A stretch of DNA of 64,000 nt from Actinomycetaceae bacterium (lineage in GTDB: Bacteria > Actinomycetota > Actinomycetes > Actinomycetales > Actinomycetaceae). Position 1 is the stretch's first letter. Each line of letters starts with the position of its first letter. Of the stretch, positions 60,524 to 64,000 are shown piece after piece. The stretch is from the NCBI GenBank assembly GCA_030527545.1, contig JAUNAP010000007.1, positions 1-64,000 on the forward strand, in the 5' to 3' direction. Under the pieces are notes generated by a model that worked only from the letters and a program-made list of their open reading frames with translations, had not been told where the DNA came from and did not search any database. A program made the position numbers and the translations under genes.

Positions 60524-63500
60524 ATGCACGACACCCACCGGTTGCTTGACGCCAGGGCGCGACGCACCCTTGTCGAGCGCATCCGCCCGGCCCAAACCCG
60601 CGACATCGCCGAGACCGTCGTCTCGGCATGGCACGTGACGGATCCGGACGGCGTCAAAGGACAGGGCGAACCGGTTGCCTTCGCTACCGCCCTCGCGCAA
60701 GACTACGAACCCTTCCCTCTCGGCGAGACATGGGGGCCCGTGTGGGGAACCACGTGGTTCCGTATTGAGGTCGATCTGCCCGCCGACCGCGCTAATCTCG
60801 AACTCGATATTGATCTGGGGTGGGAGGATCACTCGCCCGGTTTCCAGGCCGAGGGCCTCGTCTACACGCCCGAAGGGACGGTCATCAAGGCGATCAATCC
60901 GCGCAACGCGTGGGTGACGGTCCCCGAAGACGCTCCCGACCACCTCGTTCTCTACATTGAGGCCGCGGCAAACCCCCTGCTGTTGGGCGTTCCGCCTTTC
61001 CAAAAGACCTACGACGGCGACAAGCTGACGGCGTCGGCACGCCCGATCCACGTTCTCCGCCGCGCCCACCTCGTGCGCGTGGACCACGAGGTACGCCAAC
61101 TGGCTTTCGACGTCGAGATCCTTTCCGAACTAGCCCTCACCATGCCCGAGGGATCCCAAGAGCGTCAGCGCCTTACGCTTGGTCTCCATCGCGCGCTCGA
61201 CCGCCTCGACCTCGACGACATTTCCTCCTCGGCGCCCGGCGTGCGTGAGGAACTGCGCCCCCTCCTGGAAACCAAGGCGCTGCCACAGGCGCACCACCTG
61301 GCGGCCGTCGGACACGCCCACATCGACTCGGCGTGGCTGTGGCCGCTGCGCGAGACCCGCCGTAAGGTCGTACGTACGATCTCGAATGTCTTGAGGCTGC
61401 TCGATGACGGTCACGAGATGATCTTCGCGTTGCCGGCTGCCCAGCACGTGGCCTGGCTGGAAGAAGACGCACCCGATGTGTTCGAGAGGCTACGTCACTG
61501 GGTGAAGGCCGGACGGATCGTCCCCGTCGGCGGCATGTGGGTCGAACCCGACGCCCAGCTGCCCGGTGGCGAGGCCATGTGCCGCCAGCTCCTTTACGGG
61601 CAGCGTTACTTCGCCGACAAACTCGGCGTCGTGTGCGAAGGCATCTGGCTGCCCGACTCGTTCGGCTACTCTCCCGCGCTGCCCCAGATCGGCCACCTCG
61701 GTGGCGCGGACTGGTTCCTCACCCAGAAAATCTCATGGAACCAGACGGACGTCTTCCCCCACCACACGCTGTGGTGGGAGGGCATCGACGGGACCCGCCT
61801 GTTCACCCATTTCCCGCCTGTCGACACCTACGGCGCCGAAATAACGCCCCACCAGGTCGTCCACGCGGCCACGAACTTCAAAGATAAGGGGAAGGCGACG
61901 TGTTCGCTGCTGCCCTACGGCTACGGCGATGGCGGCGGCGGCCCCACCAGGGACATGCTCGAGCGGGCCACCAGGCTCGCTGATCTTGCGGGTGCTCCCA
62001 CGCTTGCCCACGAGACCCCGCACGACTTCTTCGCTGCCGCACGCGCCGAATACGAGGATGCTCCCGTCTGGGTGGGCGAGCTCTACCTGGAACTTCACCG
62101 TGGAACCTCCACGACCCAGGCGAACACCAAACTGGGCAACCGCGAGGCCGAGTCCGCGCTGCGCGAAGCGGAGACGTGGCTGACACATGCCGCCCGATCG
62201 GGCCTCATCGACTACCCCTACGATGAGCTCGAAGACGCCTGGCGCGACACCCTGCTCGCCCAGTTCCACGACATCCTGCCGGGCACCTCGATCGCGTGGG
62301 TCTACCGCGACGTCGAAGAGATGCTCGCCAGGGTCATCTCCACCGCCCGTGACCTCGCCGGGCAGGCCAGGCAGGCGATCGCCGACGCGTCGGGCCGCGC
62401 CCTCGACTTCAACGCGGCCCCCGTGCCCGCTCGGGGCATTACCGCGCTGGGCACCGGACAGGCAACCCCGGCGCCGCGGGCAAGCGTGAGCCCCAGCGGC
62501 GACGGTTGGGAAATCCGCGGCGACCAGGTGTGCGCGCGTATCGGCGCCGACGGGACGGTCACGAGCCTCGTCGGTGTGGACGGTCGCGAGAGCATCCCGC
62601 CCGAGCGCGGCCTCGGCGAGCTGTGGCTCTACACGGACTTCCCGAACATGTGGGACGCCTGGGACGTCGACGAATTCTACCGCGGCACCGGACGACGCCT
62701 CGAGGCTACGCGCGTCGAGGCCGACGAGACGAGCGTGACGGTCACGTGGGAATTCGCCAAGTCCGTCGCCTCGATCACCTACACGATTGACGACGAAGGC
62801 CGAGCGCTTGCGGCCAACGTCGACGTCGACTGGCGAGAAAACGAGAAACTTCTCAAATGGCATCTGCCGCTCGATGTTCACACCGACCACGCCACCTACG
62901 AGACCCAGATGGGCTACCACACCCGTCCGATCCACGACAACACGACGTGGGAGTCGAACAAGTTCGAGGTGTGTGCCCACCGGTGGATCCACGTCGGTGA
63001 GCCCGGGTGGGGAGTGGGCGTCACCAACTCCGCTACCTACGGCTGGTCGCATGCCCGGCATGCCCGCCCCGGCGGCGGAACCTACGTCGATCTGGCGGCG
63101 TCGCTGCTGCGTGCCCCGGTCTTCCCCGACCCCGAGGCCGACCGTGGCCACCACACCCGCACCTTCCACCTCCTGCCCGGTGCGGACATCGCCGAGACCC
63201 GAGCGTGCGCCTACCGCACCCACCTGCCGGTGCACCATCACGAGCCGAGTGGCGAGGCCATTCCCGCCGACGTCGCCCCCCTCGTCGGCGAGGTCGACGG
63301 ACTCGTCGTCGAAGCGATCAAGATGGCCGAAGACCGCAGTGGTGACGTTATCGTGCGCGCTTACGAGGCCGACGGTCGTCGACGCCGCGCCACGATCGCG
63401 TTGCCCGGAGCTAGCAGCGTCGAGTCGTGCGATCTCCTCGAGGGGGGACGCGAGGGCCTCGAGCTGCCGGCAGTGGAATTCGCCGACGGCGTTGCCGGCA

Positions 63501-63559
63501 TCAACGTCCACCCGTTTGAGATCGTCACGCTGAGAGTGGGGTATGACTCGTGCGACTAG
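60524..63559 (+). CDS. Alpha-mannosidase, GH38
   Basis: A 1011-residue cytoplasmic retaining alpha-mannosidase. Zinc ligands in VGHAHIDSAWLWPLRETRRK (His266, Asp268 region), nucleophile Asp in GIWLPDSFGYSPALPQIG (about 378), and the further zinc His-Asp in LAQFHDILPGTS (about 582). The N-terminal jelly-roll-like region, catalytic barrel, helical bundle and C-terminal beta domains are all present. AGGAGGC is 6 bases before the ATG. It likely trims mannosides from host N-glycans or yeast mannan after uptake. The next gene overlaps its end. Confidence 0.94.
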   Translation: MHDTHRLLDARARRTLVERIRPAQTRDIAETVVSAWHVTDPDGVKGQGEPVAFATALAQDYEPFPLGETWGPVWGTTWFRIEVDLPADRANLELDIDLGWEDHSPGFQAEGLVYTPEGTVIKAINPRNAWVTVPEDAPDHLVLYIEAAANPLLLGVPPFQKTYDGDKLTASARPIHVLRRAHLVRVDHEVRQLAFDVEILSELALTMPEGSQERQRLTLGLHRALDRLDLDDISSSAPGVREELRPLLETKALPQAHHLAAVGHAHIDSAWLWPLRETRRKVVRTISNVLRLLDDGHEMIFALPAAQHVAWLEEDAPDVFERLRHWVKAGRIVPVGGMWVEPDAQLPGGEAMCRQLLYGQRYFADKLGVVCEGIWLPDSFGYSPALPQIGHLGGADWFLTQKISWNQTDVFPHHTLWWEGIDGTRLFTHFPPVDTYGAEITPHQVVHAATNFKDKGKATCSLLPYGYGDGGGGPTRDMLERATRLADLAGAPTLAHETPHDFFAAARAEYEDAPVWVGELYLELHRGTSTTQANTKLGNREAESALREAETWLTHAARSGLIDYPYDELEDAWRDTLLAQFHDILPGTSIAWVYRDVEEMLARVISTARDLAGQARQAIADASGRALDFNAAPVPARGITALGTGQATPAPRASVSPSGDGWEIRGDQVCARIGADGTVTSLVGVDGRESIPPERGLGELWLYTDFPNMWDAWDVDEFYRGTGRRLEATRVEADETSVTVTWEFAKSVASITYTIDDEGRALAANVDVDWRENEKLLKWHLPLDVHTDHATYETQMGYHTRPIHDNTTWESNKFEVCAHRWIHVGEPGWGVGVTNSATYGWSHARHARPGGGTYVDLAASLLRAPVFPDPEADRGHHTRTFHLLPGADIAETRACAYRTHLPVHHHEPSGEAIPADVAPLVGEVDGLVVEAIKMAEDRSGDVIVRAYEADGRRRRATIALPGASSVESCDLLEGGREGLELPAVEFADGVAGINVHPFEIVTLRVGYDSCD

Positions 63560-64000
63560 GGGTTAACTACGTACCGCGCGGGAGCTGGTTTTACGGCTGG
63601 ACCCGCCTCGACCGCGCGGCGATACGGGACGATCTTGCAGCGATCGCAGAAATCGGCGCCGACCACGTGCGTATCTTCCCCCTGTGGGCGCTCCTGCAGC
63701 CCAACAGGTCCTTCATCGATCCGGCAGCAATCGATGACGTCCTCGCCGTCGTCGACGAGGCGGGGCGCGCGGGCCTGACAGTGACCGTCGACGCCCTGCA
63801 GGGGCACCTGTCGAGCTACGACTTCCTCCCCTCGTGGGTCCTGTCGTGGCATCGACGCAACATTTTCACCGATCCGGACGTCGTCGCGGCCGAGGAGGAA
63901 CTCATCCGCACCCTCGGGCGGGCCCTCGACGGGCACGAAGCAGCCGAAGGCATCAGCGTCGGCAACGAGATCATCCAATTCGCCGCCCCACGCCACCCCC
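63550..64000 (+). CDS. Glycoside hydrolase of the clan-A/GH5-like type, 5' part
   Basis: A frame opens at GTG 63550, overlapping the GH38 stop by 10 bases, and runs to the window end without a stop (150 codons). It reads RLGVNYVPRGSWFYGWTRLD, then IGADHVRIFPLWALLQPNRS, TVTVDALQGHLSSYDFLPSW and ISVGNEIIQFAAPRH. The opening strand, the (H)VRIF strand and the VGNEI segment (general acid Glu of a TIM-barrel beta-glycosidase) fit GH5/GH2-type enzymes such as beta-mannosidases. In context it would cleave a mannose-containing glycan. Truncated by the window edge. Confidence 0.7.
   Translation, partial: MRLGVNYVPRGSWFYGWTRLDRAAIRDDLAAIAEIGADHVRIFPLWALLQPNRSFIDPAAIDDVLAVVDEAGRAGLTVTVDALQGHLSSYDFLPSWVLSWHRRNIFTDPDVVAAEEELIRTLGRALDGHEAAEGISVGNEIIQFAAPRHP

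Noticed and set aside
61733-63511. 592-codon frame antisense to the GH38 gene
   Set aside because: Opposite a well-supported alpha-mannosidase; Gly/Val/Arg-rich shadow.

Overview
The window is GC-rich, gene-dense DNA of a Gram-positive actinobacterium. Signs are the high-GC codon use, many GTG and some TTG starts, strong AAGGAGG-type ribosome sites, TAnnnT -10 boxes, lipobox lipoproteins and a CWB2-repeat surface protein. Sugar-use gene content (beta-glucuronidase, alpha-mannosidase, secreted GH3) suggests a host-associated member of the Actinomycetaceae (Trueperella/Arcanobacterium/Actinomyces-like), but this placement is inference. I see no rRNA, tRNA, CRISPR array, insertion sequence or prophage.

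Layout: 0.1-4.3 kb holds a cell-wall-binding surface protein, a short CapD-like nucleotide-sugar enzyme and a beta-hydroxyacid dehydrogenase. 4.3-15.7 kb is a nucleoside salvage region (deoA, cdd, nupC, deoC, a phosphopentomutase-like phosphohexomutase, a SorC/DeoR-type regulator, deoD, an MFS carrier), interrupted by a guanidinium exporter under a guanidine-II riboswitch with a GNAT gene, and a MetE-like methyltransferase. An operator-like word (TTGACnnnnGTGC) recurs at the cdd, deoC and deoD promoters. 15.8-20.1 kb: DUF4126 protein, an M20 amidohydrolase with an MHS symporter, and a Cof-type HAD phosphatase.

20.2-40.5 kb is a complete glucuronide pathway: uidB-like import, uidA hydrolysis, uxaC, uxuB, uxuA, kdgK and KDPG aldolase, with a LacI regulator and shared GGCAA/TTGCC operators. 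A glycerophosphodiester operon (cytoplasmic GDPD, two permeases, binding lipoprotein, HAD, secreted GDPD) sits inside it and is followed by what looks like the 3' remnant of a dehydrogenase gene. The ABC operon lacks an ATPase; an orphan MsmK/UgpC-type ATPase lies at 56.1-57.2 kb.

40.7-50.8 kb: secreted GH3 glucosidase, a second PfkB kinase with gnd, a ClC channel, small membrane proteins, and the PTS general proteins EI and HPr. 50.9-55.3 kb is a four-gene operon of an I36-like exported protein, a lipoprotein, a peptidoglycan-binding membrane-fusion protein and a MacB-like ABC exporter. 57.4-64.0 kb holds mannose-glycan genes (AGE-family isomerase, LacI regulator, GH38 alpha-mannosidase, start of a further glycosidase).

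The most unusual item lies at 58.97-59.30 kb: two related 27- and 28-residue amphipathic, phenylalanine-rich peptides, each with a good ribosome site and no signal peptide, closely resembling phenol-soluble modulins or leaderless bacteriocins in form.
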